Source of the DNA: Bacteroidales bacterium | GTDB taxonomy: Bacteria; Bacteroidota; Bacteroidia; Bacteroidales; 4484-276 | DNA length: 64,000 nucleotides | Direction of reading: 5' to 3' | Assembly: GCA_014860585.1 (NCBI GenBank) | Contig: JACZJL010000171.1 | Location: 30,858 to 94,857, forward strand | Shown here: positions 19,496 to 28,571 of the stretch, one piece after another | Position numbering within the stretch: position 1 is the first letter of the stretch | Layout: each line of letters opens with the position of its first letter | The notes under the pieces: model-generated | The model's input: only the letters and a program-made list of their open reading frames with translations | Databases searched by the model: none | What the model was told of the DNA's origin: nothing | Made by a program: the position numbers and the translations under genes

Positions 19496-21825
19496 AGCTT
19501 AACGAATTTGAGAACCTGCTGAAAAACCTGATTCGCATTTTTATCAAACTGGATTTGAAGAAAGTAAATGCCTGCAGGTATAGTACTTGCATCAATAGTA
19601 GGGGCTTTATCGGATGAATGCTGAAGGCTTGATATTGCCCTTCCGGTCAAATCAAATATGGTCAGCCTGATCGGTTGCAGTGTAAAACCGGGCTTTTCCA
19701 CCATCTCAACCATAAAAGTTTCAGTTACCGGATTCGGGAAAATCCTGATGTCAAACCCTGCAGTTTCCGGTTTCAAAATGCCAGCCGGTGGCGGTAAAGT
19801 TCCCTGGAAAAAAGATAAGCCACCGGAATAATTTCCAACAATCATGTCAAGATAATCATCAGAATTCAAATTTGCAACAGCAACCGTACTTCGCAACCCT
19901 TCATCAATCCAGAGGTAGTTCTTCATCACCAGATCAAACTGGCCATCAAGATTGTTGTCAATCCCGGTGTAGTAATGGATCTCGCCAAACTCTGATCCGG
20001 CAAAGAGGCGGGTGTTTCCGTCCTTATCCCTGAAGAAGTGAGGAATGCAATGACCGTAAATGGAAAGATCCGGGTTACGGACATCCACTCTGCCAAGGCT
20101 GTCGGTTATAAAAGTAAAAACCGGATTTTCAGCCGTTCCGGTATTTTGAAAAAAAGTTATGGTTCCGTTACGCTTTCCAACAACCAAATCGGGCAAGCCA
20201 TTACCCGTCAGATCAAAAAGTTGGGGAGCACTGTAGGAGTCAACATAAATGGATTGGTAATTTTCCTCTGCAAGGACAAAATCAGCAGGCTGTCCGGAAG
20301 AGGCAATGTTTTCGAAAAAAAGGAGGTTACCCCAGGCATTGCCGACCAGCAGGTCTTCATCGCCATCACCATCAAGGTCAGCTATTGCGGGAACCAACGC
20401 AAAGGGGGACTCTCCTTTTGGAAAATAGCCGGGTAAGTTGGCAAAATTTTTATCGATCAGTTTAAATTTGGGTGATCCGGCAGTGCCAACATTTTGCAGT
20501 AAGGCCAATTGACCCCGGTACAGGCAATTCAGATTCAGACCGGCGCCGTAAAAACAGCTATCGAGGTAACCAAAATTTCCAACCAAAATATCCGCCAACC
20601 CATCCCTGTTGTAATCAAAGAAAACAGGTGCAGCGCCAGCTCCGAAATCAAGCATTTCATCCTGAAGAAAACACTTAGTCCGCAACCGGAACTCCGGTGC
20701 ATTGGTTTGGCTTACATTTTCATAATACCAAATATTATCAAGGTTTTCGGATTTTATCAAACTGGGATCGAATACCGAAGCGATAAGATCCTTTTTGCCA
20801 TTGTTGTTTACATCTATGAAAGCCATCAACGGGAATGACATCAGGTCAACGGGCACATCATAAGCCGGCCAGTTGAATGTATATACTCCAATTAAAGCCT
20901 CATCGGGAGTTCCCCAGTTGGTAAGCAAAGCAGGCGCCGAAAAGTCCACATCGCCTAGCAGAAGGTCATCCAGTCCGTCACCGTTTTCATCAAAAACCAG
21001 AAAGGTTGATCCGGTATGCCGGAACTCATTTCTTTGCAACCCGCTGCCAGAAATTATGGCCTGCATGTCTTTTCCTTTTACCTCCCGCCGAAATGCAAAA
21101 CACGTATCAAGATACAACTGGTTGGATTCATCACTTTCGGCAAATCGTCCCCAGCAATTTTCTGTCTTGCGGTAAATCAATGAATCAGGCACTCCGAAGT
21201 GTTCCATGGATTCGTTGGTGTGCAGCTCAACAAAAGAACCCAGTCCCCAGAAAGTTAAAATATCCAGGTCGCCGTCGTCATCAATATCAACAATTGCAGG
21301 GTAATCCACATAGGTGGTCAGGATATTCACATAACCTGATCCCTGAAAGGAAGTGAGATAAGGCGATACAACAAGTTCAAACTGGTCTGTTGCTTCCGGG
21401 CCATTGTTCCTGTAAACCTTAATGCCGGCAAACCCTTTTGAATAGGTAAAGATGTCATTCAGACCGTCCATGTTATAATCGGTAAAAATTACCCAATCGT
21501 CAAAATGAGGTAAATTTCCGCTTAGTCCCGGGTTGAACTGATAGCTGATTTGGCCGGCAACTCCGAGGTTCTTGTAGGTTAAAATGCGATTGCCATATCT
21601 ATCGAAAACCACAAGGTCATTGATTCCGTCATAGTCAAGATCGGCTTCTCCAAACTGAACTGCATACAAACCTCCATTCCAGGCATTTGGGATAATATTC
21701 CCTTGCTCGTCGAATACCTGGGTCAAAAAACTCTTTTCAAAACCAAACGGAAGAGTGAATTGAGAAAATAGGTTATGAACAATCGAAAACGAGCAAATAA
21801 AAAGGAGTAACAGTTTGGTTTTCAT
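19492..21825 (-). CDS. Secreted FG-GAP/VCBS-repeat protein with T9SS sorting domain
   Basis: The 777-residue product has a signal peptide (MKTKLLLLFICSFSIVHNLFSQ). It is built of repeated beta-propeller-type blades with calcium loops of the form DxDxDGxxDL: DLDYDGINDLVVFD, DYNMDGLNDIF, DIDDDGDLDILTF, DENGDGLDDLLLGD, DYNRDGLADILVGN, DLDGDGDEDLLVGN. The C-terminal 85 residues are a T9SS sorting domain (IRIFPNPVTETFMVEM, GIYFLQIQF). Such propellers usually mediate binding on the cell surface. The stop overlaps the start of the papain-like peptidase gene downstream, so the pair is expected to be made together. Confidence 0.88.
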   Translation of the reverse strand: MKTKLLLLFICSFSIVHNLFSQFTLPFGFEKSFLTQVFDEQGNIIPNAWNGGLYAVQFGEADLDYDGINDLVVFDRYGNRILTYKNLGVAGQISYQFNPGLSGNLPHFDDWVIFTDYNMDGLNDIFTYSKGFAGIKVYRNNGPEATDQFELVVSPYLTSFQGSGYVNILTTYVDYPAIVDIDDDGDLDILTFWGLGSFVELHTNESMEHFGVPDSLIYRKTENCWGRFAESDESNQLYLDTCFAFRREVKGKDMQAIISGSGLQRNEFRHTGSTFLVFDENGDGLDDLLLGDVDFSAPALLTNWGTPDEALIGVYTFNWPAYDVPVDLMSFPLMAFIDVNNNGKKDLIASVFDPSLIKSENLDNIWYYENVSQTNAPEFRLRTKCFLQDEMLDFGAGAAPVFFDYNRDGLADILVGNFGYLDSCFYGAGLNLNCLYRGQLALLQNVGTAGSPKFKLIDKNFANLPGYFPKGESPFALVPAIADLDGDGDEDLLVGNAWGNLLFFENIASSGQPADFVLAEENYQSIYVDSYSAPQLFDLTGNGLPDLVVGKRNGTITFFQNTGTAENPVFTFITDSLGRVDVRNPDLSIYGHCIPHFFRDKDGNTRLFAGSEFGEIHYYTGIDNNLDGQFDLVMKNYLWIDEGLRSTVAVANLNSDDYLDMIVGNYSGGLSFFQGTLPPPAGILKPETAGFDIRIFPNPVTETFMVEMVEKPGFTLQPIRLTIFDLTGRAISSLQHSSDKAPTIDASTIPAGIYFLQIQFDKNANQVFQQVLKFVKL

Positions 21826-21867
21826 CCGCTATAGGATTAAGAAGTAATTCAAATGGTTTAAAAGCGT

Positions 21868-21875
21868 TACTTTTG
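21868..21875 (+). promoter_or_regulatory. Candidate -7 box deciding the start of the Trp-rich repeat protein
   Basis: TACTTTTG fits TAnnTTTG. It covers the TTG at 21873 that would otherwise be the most upstream start in this frame, so the ATG at 21903 is preferred, leaving a leader of about 20-25 nt. No convincing -33 element was seen. Confidence 0.45.
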
Positions 21876-21902
21876 AGCAAATTTACACGAAAAATCATTA
21901 CC

Positions 21903-23324
21903 ATGATATTTTTAAAAAATACGGTATTGACAAGCATATCCATTAGAAATCTGCTTTTATTGCTGATTTTTTGCACCGGTTCCCTGTTTGCCCGGCAATT
22001 TGACCCGCAAACGGGATATATACCAGTGGATCAGCGCAATGGCAAGTTTGTGAAGGACTCCACCTACTTTTACAACTGGGATGTCCTGTCACTTGGCTGG
22101 GCTAATGTAGAGCGCTACAAAGTGACCGAGCGTGACCAGTTTGGCAATTACATCAGGGCTTTAACCACTGCTTTTGACCAGGAAAGTGCGACCTGGGTCA
22201 ACCAGAAACGCCGGGAAAATAATTACTACGACAGTATCAATCCCCACTATATTCTTGGTTTTATCTGGGATTCAAAAGCTGAAAACTGGAAGATGTCGGA
22301 TTCCATTTATTACAATACACAACGAAACCCTGTCATCTCCTGGTATAAAATTTGGGATGCCAATAAGTTCAGGTTTTCTCAGGGGAGAAGGGTTTTCTAT
22401 CAATACACCGAAAATAACCTGCCGTTCCAATACGATACTGACAATTTTGATACGTTGAGCGGAAGCTGGAAGAAATACCAGCAGGTTCATTTTACCCACA
22501 ACGAAAATGATCTTTTACACCAACAACTCCTGAAACTCTGGAAAGATAACTTTTTTTGGGAAGACAGCCTTCGGACAACCTACATGTACAACAATGAAAA
22601 CCATGTTGGTGAGGTATTACAGGAATCATGGACTGATGAAGGTGCGTGGGAAAATACCCGAAAGACCATTCAGTTTTACACTGGTTTTGGAAGTCCGGAA
22701 GAAGTCATTCAGCTGAAATGGAACGGTCAAACCCAGGGTTGGGACAGCCTTTCCTACAGCTATTACACTTACGACGGGCAGGAGAGACCGGAGACCATCA
22801 TACAGCAAAAATGGGACGACTATGTCAATGGATGGCTAAACCATTCAAAAACAATGAACTTCTATGATGAATCTGGAAACAGGGTTTCAATCCTGCAACA
22901 ATACTGGGATGCGTTTGGCAACTTTTGGGTCAATCTTTCCAATAGCGCCTACAGCTTTGATGAGGATGGAAACGCCATTGGATTCACCTATCAGTTTTGG
23001 GATGAAGATTCAGAACAATGGTTCAACATTTATAAAGATGAAAGCTGGTGGTCCTTTTTCGAACCGGCCTCGGTTCAGGATGCCAGCCTTCCGCAGATTT
23101 CGGTTTTTCCCATTCCGGCTTTACAGTTTATTCAGATTGACATTCAGGAATTTTACACTGATTGTCAACTGACAATCTACAACAGCAATGGGATTCCTGT
23201 CATCAGACAATCGATTGTCAATCCTGATCAGAGGATTGATGTTTCAGCCTTACCGGCAGGAATGTACTTTGTAGAATTGGTTGTTGACGGACGCTTCGCC
23301 GTAAGAAAAGTGATGGTCAACTAA
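21903..23324 (+). CDS. Secreted Trp-rich repeat protein with T9SS sorting domain
   Basis: The 473-residue product starts MIFLKNTVLTSISIRNLLLL and has a signal peptide ending GSLFARQ. The middle (about residues 60-385) is made of repeats of roughly 40 residues with the pattern W(D/N)xxxxxWxxxxKxxxxYD(x)xGN, e.g. QQKWDDYVNGWLNHSKTMNFYD and QQYWDAFGNFWVNLSNSAYSFD, resembling RHS/YD-type repeats of Bacteroidota surface proteins. The last 80 residues are a T9SS sorting domain (ISVFPIPALQFIQIDIQ, AGMYFVELVVDGRFAVRKVMV). It is divergent from the FG-GAP/peptidase operon. A binding or structural role is inferred only. Confidence 0.8.
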   Translation: MIFLKNTVLTSISIRNLLLLLIFCTGSLFARQFDPQTGYIPVDQRNGKFVKDSTYFYNWDVLSLGWANVERYKVTERDQFGNYIRALTTAFDQESATWVNQKRRENNYYDSINPHYILGFIWDSKAENWKMSDSIYYNTQRNPVISWYKIWDANKFRFSQGRRVFYQYTENNLPFQYDTDNFDTLSGSWKKYQQVHFTHNENDLLHQQLLKLWKDNFFWEDSLRTTYMYNNENHVGEVLQESWTDEGAWENTRKTIQFYTGFGSPEEVIQLKWNGQTQGWDSLSYSYYTYDGQERPETIIQQKWDDYVNGWLNHSKTMNFYDESGNRVSILQQYWDAFGNFWVNLSNSAYSFDEDGNAIGFTYQFWDEDSEQWFNIYKDESWWSFFEPASVQDASLPQISVFPIPALQFIQIDIQEFYTDCQLTIYNSNGIPVIRQSIVNPDQRIDVSALPAGMYFVELVVDGRFAVRKVMVN

Positions 23325-23454
23325 CCAGCCGATCGATTTGAAAACCGCGATATTCAGCATGTTCCAAAATGAATTTGAAATTCTGGTTGCTTTGATTTAA
23401 AGTTCAGGACATCATGCAGGATTTACTCATAAAAATATTTTCTACCCATAATTT

Positions 23455-23484
23455 CTTGCCTCAATCAAATTTCGCTTATTTTTG
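23455..23484 (+). promoter_or_regulatory. Promoter of the SusC/SusD operon
   Basis: CTTG (23455-23458) is followed after 18 bp by TATTTTTG (23477-23484), a full TAnnTTTG match. Transcription would start near 23490, about 30 nt before the ATG at 23523. No extracytoplasmic-function sigma/anti-sigma pair lies beside it, so how it is regulated is not apparent. Confidence 0.6.
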
Positions 23485-23522
23485 GATGATGAAAAAATAA
23501 GTCATCAGCCAATCCATAGCGT

Positions 23523-26500
23523 ATGAAAAAAATTCTATCCACTCTTTTTTTATGCCTGATTTTTGCGGGTGCAGGTTTTTCTCAACAACGAACAATTACA
23601 GGAATCGTCACATCAGAAGAGGACGGGTCGTCACTTCCGGGTGTTACGGTGTTGGTTAAAGGAACGCTTACGGGCACTGCTACTCGTATTGACGGCAAAT
23701 TCACGCTACCGGGTGTTTCATCCGATGCGGTCCTTGTTTTCAGCTTTATTGGTTTTGAGAACGTGGAGGTGCCGGTTGGAGAAAACACTACATTTAACAT
23801 CAAACTTCTCCCAAAGCTGGCCGAAATGGAGGAAGTGGTGGTTACTGCATTGGGTATAACCCGGCAGAAACGTGAAATAGGCTATTCAACAGAACAAATC
23901 GGGGATGAAGTGTTGCTGGAATCCAAAGCGCCAAACGTGCTGAATGCCATTGCCGGAAGGGCTGCCGGGGTTCAGATTTCTCAGCCTGACGGCGTTGAAG
24001 GCGGTTCCACCAGGATTGTAATCAGGGGAAACAACAACATTGGGGCCGACAACCAGCCACTGATTGTGGTGGACAATGTGCCGATGGAAAACGTTCCCGG
24101 TCTGACCAACATTGGTCGTGGGGTGGACTGGGGCAGTGCCATCAATGACCTGAACGTGTTCGACATCGAGACCATGACTGTAATGAAAGGAGGAGCAGCG
24201 TCGGCATTGTATGGCTCACGGGGCGCCAATGGAGTGGTCTTTATTACTACTAAACGTGGTACAAAGCAAAAGGGGATCGGAGTGACTTACAATATGGATT
24301 ACAGGATCACCCAACCCTACCGCTACAGGGAAGTCCAGAATACATATGGTCACGGCGGCCCAATTTCGTTTACTCAACCCACCTTCCCCATGTCAGGTGA
24401 TACCCTGCTTTACCCCGGAATTTACGGCAACGAAAACCTGATCATCAACCAGGATGGCGAAACATCAAGTACTTCGGCTGAATTTGGTTACTACGGTTCT
24501 TCGGTTTCATGGGGGCCAAAGATGGAAGGGCAAATGGTAAAATGGTGGGATGGCCAAATGAGGCCTTACTCCCCACAACCCGACAACCTGAAGATCCCCT
24601 TCGAAAGTGGCTATACCATCACCCATAATATTGCAGCCACAGGCGGAGGAGACAAAGGAACCATGAGGGTTTCGATCACCCGCCAGGACAACAAGCCCAT
24701 TGTGGATAACAGCAACTTCGACCGCACGACAATCAATCTTGGCGCAAACCTGAACATCAGCAGCAAACTCAGGACTGATCTTACGATCTCCTTTGTCAAT
24801 TACAACCGTCTGAACAGCCCCATGCTCGGCGAAGACGGGAATTCATTCAGCAAGGGGCTGCTCTATTCATGGCCAAGGAGTTACCAGGGCATTGACAAGG
24901 AAAACTATATCAACCCTGACGGATCACAAAATCCACAGGAAGGATATCCTTTTTATTATATCAACAAAACAATCTGGTGGGATTATTATAATAACAACAC
25001 CACACTTGCCCGTGACAAATACACAGCTGCATTAACGCTGATCTATGACATCACCCCCTGGTTGCAGGCGCTGGGGCGCGTTGGCAGAGATTTCACCATC
25101 GAGCAGTTTGAAACCCGCAATAAACCCATCGATGCCATCGGCCTGATGAATGGGTATTACAGCAACAGCTTGTCAAGAAATATTGGCGACAATTACGATT
25201 TTACGCTCACTGCACAAAAAGAGAAATTCCTGGGAACGAAAATGGATGTTACAATGACCGCCGGAGCGAGCCGGTGGAATAATGACTATTATTACATTGG
25301 CGGCCATTCAGGCACATGGTACTATCCCAACATGTACACCTTTTTTAATTTCACCGAAAACACCTATACCACAGATCCCAACAACAATACGATTGTTGAG
25401 CAGTTTGGAAATTCAGCCGGATCGATGATCCCCAATGAAGGAATTATCCGGAAGAGGCATAATTCCGTTTATTCTTTTCTCAATCTGTCCTATGACAATT
25501 ATCTCTTCCTCGAACTCACAGGGCGAAACGACTGGTCGTCAACGCTCCCTCCGGAAAGTAACTCGTACTTTTACCCATCCGTTTCCCTGAGTTTTATTGC
25601 AACCGAAGTAGTTGATTTTCAATCGTCAATGCCTTGGTTCAACTTTATGAAAATCAGGGGAGGGTTAGCTCAGACCGCAACAGATGCTGATCCGTATTTG
25701 CGGACTTTTTATTACAACACCTCCCTCTTCGGAGGTCAGCAATCATCAGAATTTCCCTCTACCATCCCGCCACTCAACCTGAAGCCTCAGCGGGTAAATT
25801 CTTTTGAGGCCGGTATCAATCTCGGTTTCCTGGATAATGTGATCGATGTTGATTTTACCTATTATTACCTGTACTCTTTCGATCAGATTATTCCCAATCT
25901 CCCTGTACCCAGTTCGTCCGGCGCTACAACAATTATGACCAACGAAGGTGTGCTCACGAATGAAGGGTTTGAAATTATCCTCAATACTGTCCCGGTGAAA
26001 AATAAGGACTGGATAGTAAGAACAGGGATCAACCTGGCGCGGAACCGCAATAAGGTGGTCAGCCTTGGCGGCGACGCCGATACTTATTTACTGGCCGACA
26101 TCTGGGGGTTGAACGGCCCGGCGATGATCCTGAACGAGGGAGATGAGTTCGGAACCATCAGCGGATACGATTATATTTATGATGACAACGGTAACCGGGT
26201 GGTAAATGACGAAGGCACCAAATACCTGATCACCGACACCCGTGTTCCGATTGGCAATGCATCGCCGGATTTCATCGCCGGATGGAATGCCTCTGCTGAG
26301 TTCAAAGGATTCCGGTTGACCGCGCTGATTGACACCAAATGGGGTGGCGATATTTATGCCGGTTCTTATGTGATTGGGCTGCAGACCGGGCAGAGTCCCG
26401 AAACACTTGTCGAACGCGAAGGGGGCGGACTGCCCTATACCGATCCCGACGGGAATACAAGCAACATTGGAATCATCCTCGACGGTGTTCATGAAGATGG

Positions 26501-26843
26501 AACTCCCAACACTACAGTTGTTCACTACTATTACAAATACCTGCCCAATGCCGGTGGCTGGGGGAAATTCGTTTCCACACCCGGGATCATCGAAAATACC
26601 TGGGTGAAAATGAGAGAAATCTCACTTTCTTACACCATTCCCCAGAAGTTTTTAGGTAAAACGAAGGTGTTTCAAAACCTGACCTTATCGATAACTGGCC
26701 GGGATTTGTTTTACATCTACACTACCCTTCCAGATCAAATCAACCCGGAAGGCATTATGGGATCGGGCAATGCGCAGGGCTTCGAATGGGCTTCATTCCC
26801 GGGAACCAGATCCTGGATTTTTGGATTAAGTGCTTCATTTTAA
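23523..26843 (+). CDS. SusC/RagA-type TonB-dependent outer-membrane transporter
   Basis: The 1106-residue barrel protein imports ligand captured by its SusD partner, powered by TonB. In order: signal peptide (MKKILSTLFLCLIFAGAGFSQ), carboxypeptidase-regulatory-like domain (residues 23-105, GIVTSEEDGSSLPGVTVLVKGT ... FIGFENVEVPVG), plug domain (about 120-240, with VVVTALGITRQKREIGYS and IRGNNNIGADNQPLIVVDN, then SALYGSRGANGVVFITTKRG), and the long beta-barrel ending with an aromatic-rich strand (SWIFGLSASF). Length is normal. SusD follows after 20 bp. The nearby PNGase F-like protein suggests glycoprotein-derived ligands, but this is inference. Confidence 0.95.
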   Translation: MKKILSTLFLCLIFAGAGFSQQRTITGIVTSEEDGSSLPGVTVLVKGTLTGTATRIDGKFTLPGVSSDAVLVFSFIGFENVEVPVGENTTFNIKLLPKLAEMEEVVVTALGITRQKREIGYSTEQIGDEVLLESKAPNVLNAIAGRAAGVQISQPDGVEGGSTRIVIRGNNNIGADNQPLIVVDNVPMENVPGLTNIGRGVDWGSAINDLNVFDIETMTVMKGGAASALYGSRGANGVVFITTKRGTKQKGIGVTYNMDYRITQPYRYREVQNTYGHGGPISFTQPTFPMSGDTLLYPGIYGNENLIINQDGETSSTSAEFGYYGSSVSWGPKMEGQMVKWWDGQMRPYSPQPDNLKIPFESGYTITHNIAATGGGDKGTMRVSITRQDNKPIVDNSNFDRTTINLGANLNISSKLRTDLTISFVNYNRLNSPMLGEDGNSFSKGLLYSWPRSYQGIDKENYINPDGSQNPQEGYPFYYINKTIWWDYYNNNTTLARDKYTAALTLIYDITPWLQALGRVGRDFTIEQFETRNKPIDAIGLMNGYYSNSLSRNIGDNYDFTLTAQKEKFLGTKMDVTMTAGASRWNNDYYYIGGHSGTWYYPNMYTFFNFTENTYTTDPNNNTIVEQFGNSAGSMIPNEGIIRKRHNSVYSFLNLSYDNYLFLELTGRNDWSSTLPPESNSYFYPSVSLSFIATEVVDFQSSMPWFNFMKIRGGLAQTATDADPYLRTFYYNTSLFGGQQSSEFPSTIPPLNLKPQRVNSFEAGINLGFLDNVIDVDFTYYYLYSFDQIIPNLPVPSSSGATTIMTNEGVLTNEGFEIILNTVPVKNKDWIVRTGINLARNRNKVVSLGGDADTYLLADIWGLNGPAMILNEGDEFGTISGYDYIYDDNGNRVVNDEGTKYLITDTRVPIGNASPDFIAGWNASAEFKGFRLTALIDTKWGGDIYAGSYVIGLQTGQSPETLVEREGGGLPYTDPDGNTSNIGIILDGVHEDGTPNTTVVHYYYKYLPNAGGWGKFVSTPGIIENTWVKMREISLSYTIPQKFLGKTKVFQNLTLSITGRDLFYIYTTLPDQINPEGIMGSGNAQGFEWASFPGTRSWIFGLSASF

Positions 26844-26863
26844 CTATTTAACCAGATGATAAA

Positions 26864-28513
26864 ATGAAAAATATCAGATACATACTTCTTACTTCAATTT
26901 ACATTATTCTTGCATTGTTCTCCTCCTGCACCAAAGATTTCGATGAGATTAACACTAACCCACAAGGATTTACCACTGCCAGCGACGGGTCACTTTTCAA
27001 CAGCGTGATTAAATCCTTGCAACCGGGGTGGAACGAACAGTTTTACATTTACAATGAGATACTCTACAAACAAACCGAAATGGCGGCGCTGACCAAGGAA
27101 GCCTGGGGGAATTTTACCATCGGCACAGAGGAAATATGGGGCAATTACTACCTTACGCTACCCGAAATCAGGGATTTGGAAAAACGGTTGGAAGATTACC
27201 TTGTAGCCTATGATGATACGCTGGTGATAGCCAATGTCAACAATATGAAAGCAATGCTTAAAATTGTTATTGCTCTGAAAACCTTCAAAGTGACTGATCT
27301 TTTTGGTGATATGCCATTTTCGGAAGCTGGTTATGGATTTCAGGATCTCGCATTGCTCTATCCCAAATACGATAAACAGCGGGATATTTACCTGCAACTG
27401 CTCGATGACCTGGAGTGGGCTGATGAACACATCGACGAAACAGTGCCCCAAAAGGAACCTTTCACCTCCTTCAAGGCATTTGACAAGTTGTTTAACGGCG
27501 ATTTACTCCTTTGGAAAAAGCTGGCCAATTCGCTCAGATTACGTCATGCGCTGCGGATGTCAGAAAAAGAACCTGAGATTGCCGGTAATATCATTAAAGA
27601 TGTGATTGAGAACAACAGGCCGATATTTTTCGGTTACGATTTTATAACACCAGTTCTTGAAAGTGCCTGCTTATGGCCTTCGGCGATGGGTTTTAAGAAC
27701 GAAAGCCTCAACTGGTCTTTCCGCGAGCACAACAACCTCAGGTTGGGAACAAACATCTGGCGATTGCTTTCCGCTCACGACAGCACCGACGGAAGCGGGA
27801 TTTTTGACCCACGTGCGTTTATTTTCTTTGAAACCAATAACGCCAACAAATGGGTTGCGTACCCGCAACTGCCTGATATCAATACCCCTTCTTCAGGCGG
27901 CATCCCCTACGGTACCCATCGTGACCAGGTAGGCGCTTTTGAGATCAAAGGAGAAACCAACATCTACTCACCGTTCAACTATTTTATTGTAAGAGACGAA
28001 GATTATATGCCCATTCCGATCATTACCGGTGCTGAAATTCATTACATCAAATCTGAAATCTATTTCCGTGGAATCGGGGTTACTGAAGACAAAATGCAGG
28101 CAGAAATAGAATACCTCAACGGAATAAACTCCTCGGTTGAGTGGTGGATGAATGTGGCTGAAAACTCAAGATTGCCTTCATCAGGAATGACTTTCCCCGA
28201 GATGATCAGTATTCCTTCAAACCTGAGCTCATCCTCAGTTCAATTCCGGTTTGGCTTTTGGAACGCGACTTCTGATGAAGAGAAGCTGAGATTCATCTAT
28301 ACCCAGAGATGCATCGATTCATTCAGACAGCCGGCTGAGTTGTATGCACTTGCAAGACGGACAGGCATGACCCCCCGGCAAGGTGATCCAATCGCGCATT
28401 TCCGTTTACCCTATCCGCCTTCGGAAGCAGAAAATAACTCCGCAAACTGGATGCAGGCGATTGCCAACCAGGGTGGCGACACCCCGGAGTTTAAAATCTG
28501 GTGGATACCGTAA
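26864..28513 (+). CDS. SusD/RagB-type surface lipoprotein
   Basis: The 549-residue lipoprotein would sit as a lid on the SusC barrel and bind the imported ligand. The signal peptide ends in a lipobox (ALFSSC, Cys near residue 23), followed by TKDFDEINTNPQGF, where the INTNP motif is typical of the SusD-like_2 group. Helical TPR-like segments follow (KTFKVTDLFGDMPFSEAGYG, RDIYLQLLDDLEWADEHI, LLLWKKLANSLRLRHALRMS), and the C-terminus has the usual RRTGMTPRQGDP and YPPSEAENNSANW pattern. It lies 20 bp after susC and 58 bp before the PNGase F-like gene in one apparent operon. Confidence 0.93.
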   Translation: MKNIRYILLTSIYIILALFSSCTKDFDEINTNPQGFTTASDGSLFNSVIKSLQPGWNEQFYIYNEILYKQTEMAALTKEAWGNFTIGTEEIWGNYYLTLPEIRDLEKRLEDYLVAYDDTLVIANVNNMKAMLKIVIALKTFKVTDLFGDMPFSEAGYGFQDLALLYPKYDKQRDIYLQLLDDLEWADEHIDETVPQKEPFTSFKAFDKLFNGDLLLWKKLANSLRLRHALRMSEKEPEIAGNIIKDVIENNRPIFFGYDFITPVLESACLWPSAMGFKNESLNWSFREHNNLRLGTNIWRLLSAHDSTDGSGIFDPRAFIFFETNNANKWVAYPQLPDINTPSSGGIPYGTHRDQVGAFEIKGETNIYSPFNYFIVRDEDYMPIPIITGAEIHYIKSEIYFRGIGVTEDKMQAEIEYLNGINSSVEWWMNVAENSRLPSSGMTFPEMISIPSNLSSSSVQFRFGFWNATSDEEKLRFIYTQRCIDSFRQPAELYALARRTGMTPRQGDPIAHFRLPYPPSEAENNSANWMQAIANQGGDTPEFKIWWIP

Positions 28514-28571
28514 TTTTTTAACAAAGCAAATGAATTCATTCAATCAGTATTAACCATTAATTTCAAATTCT

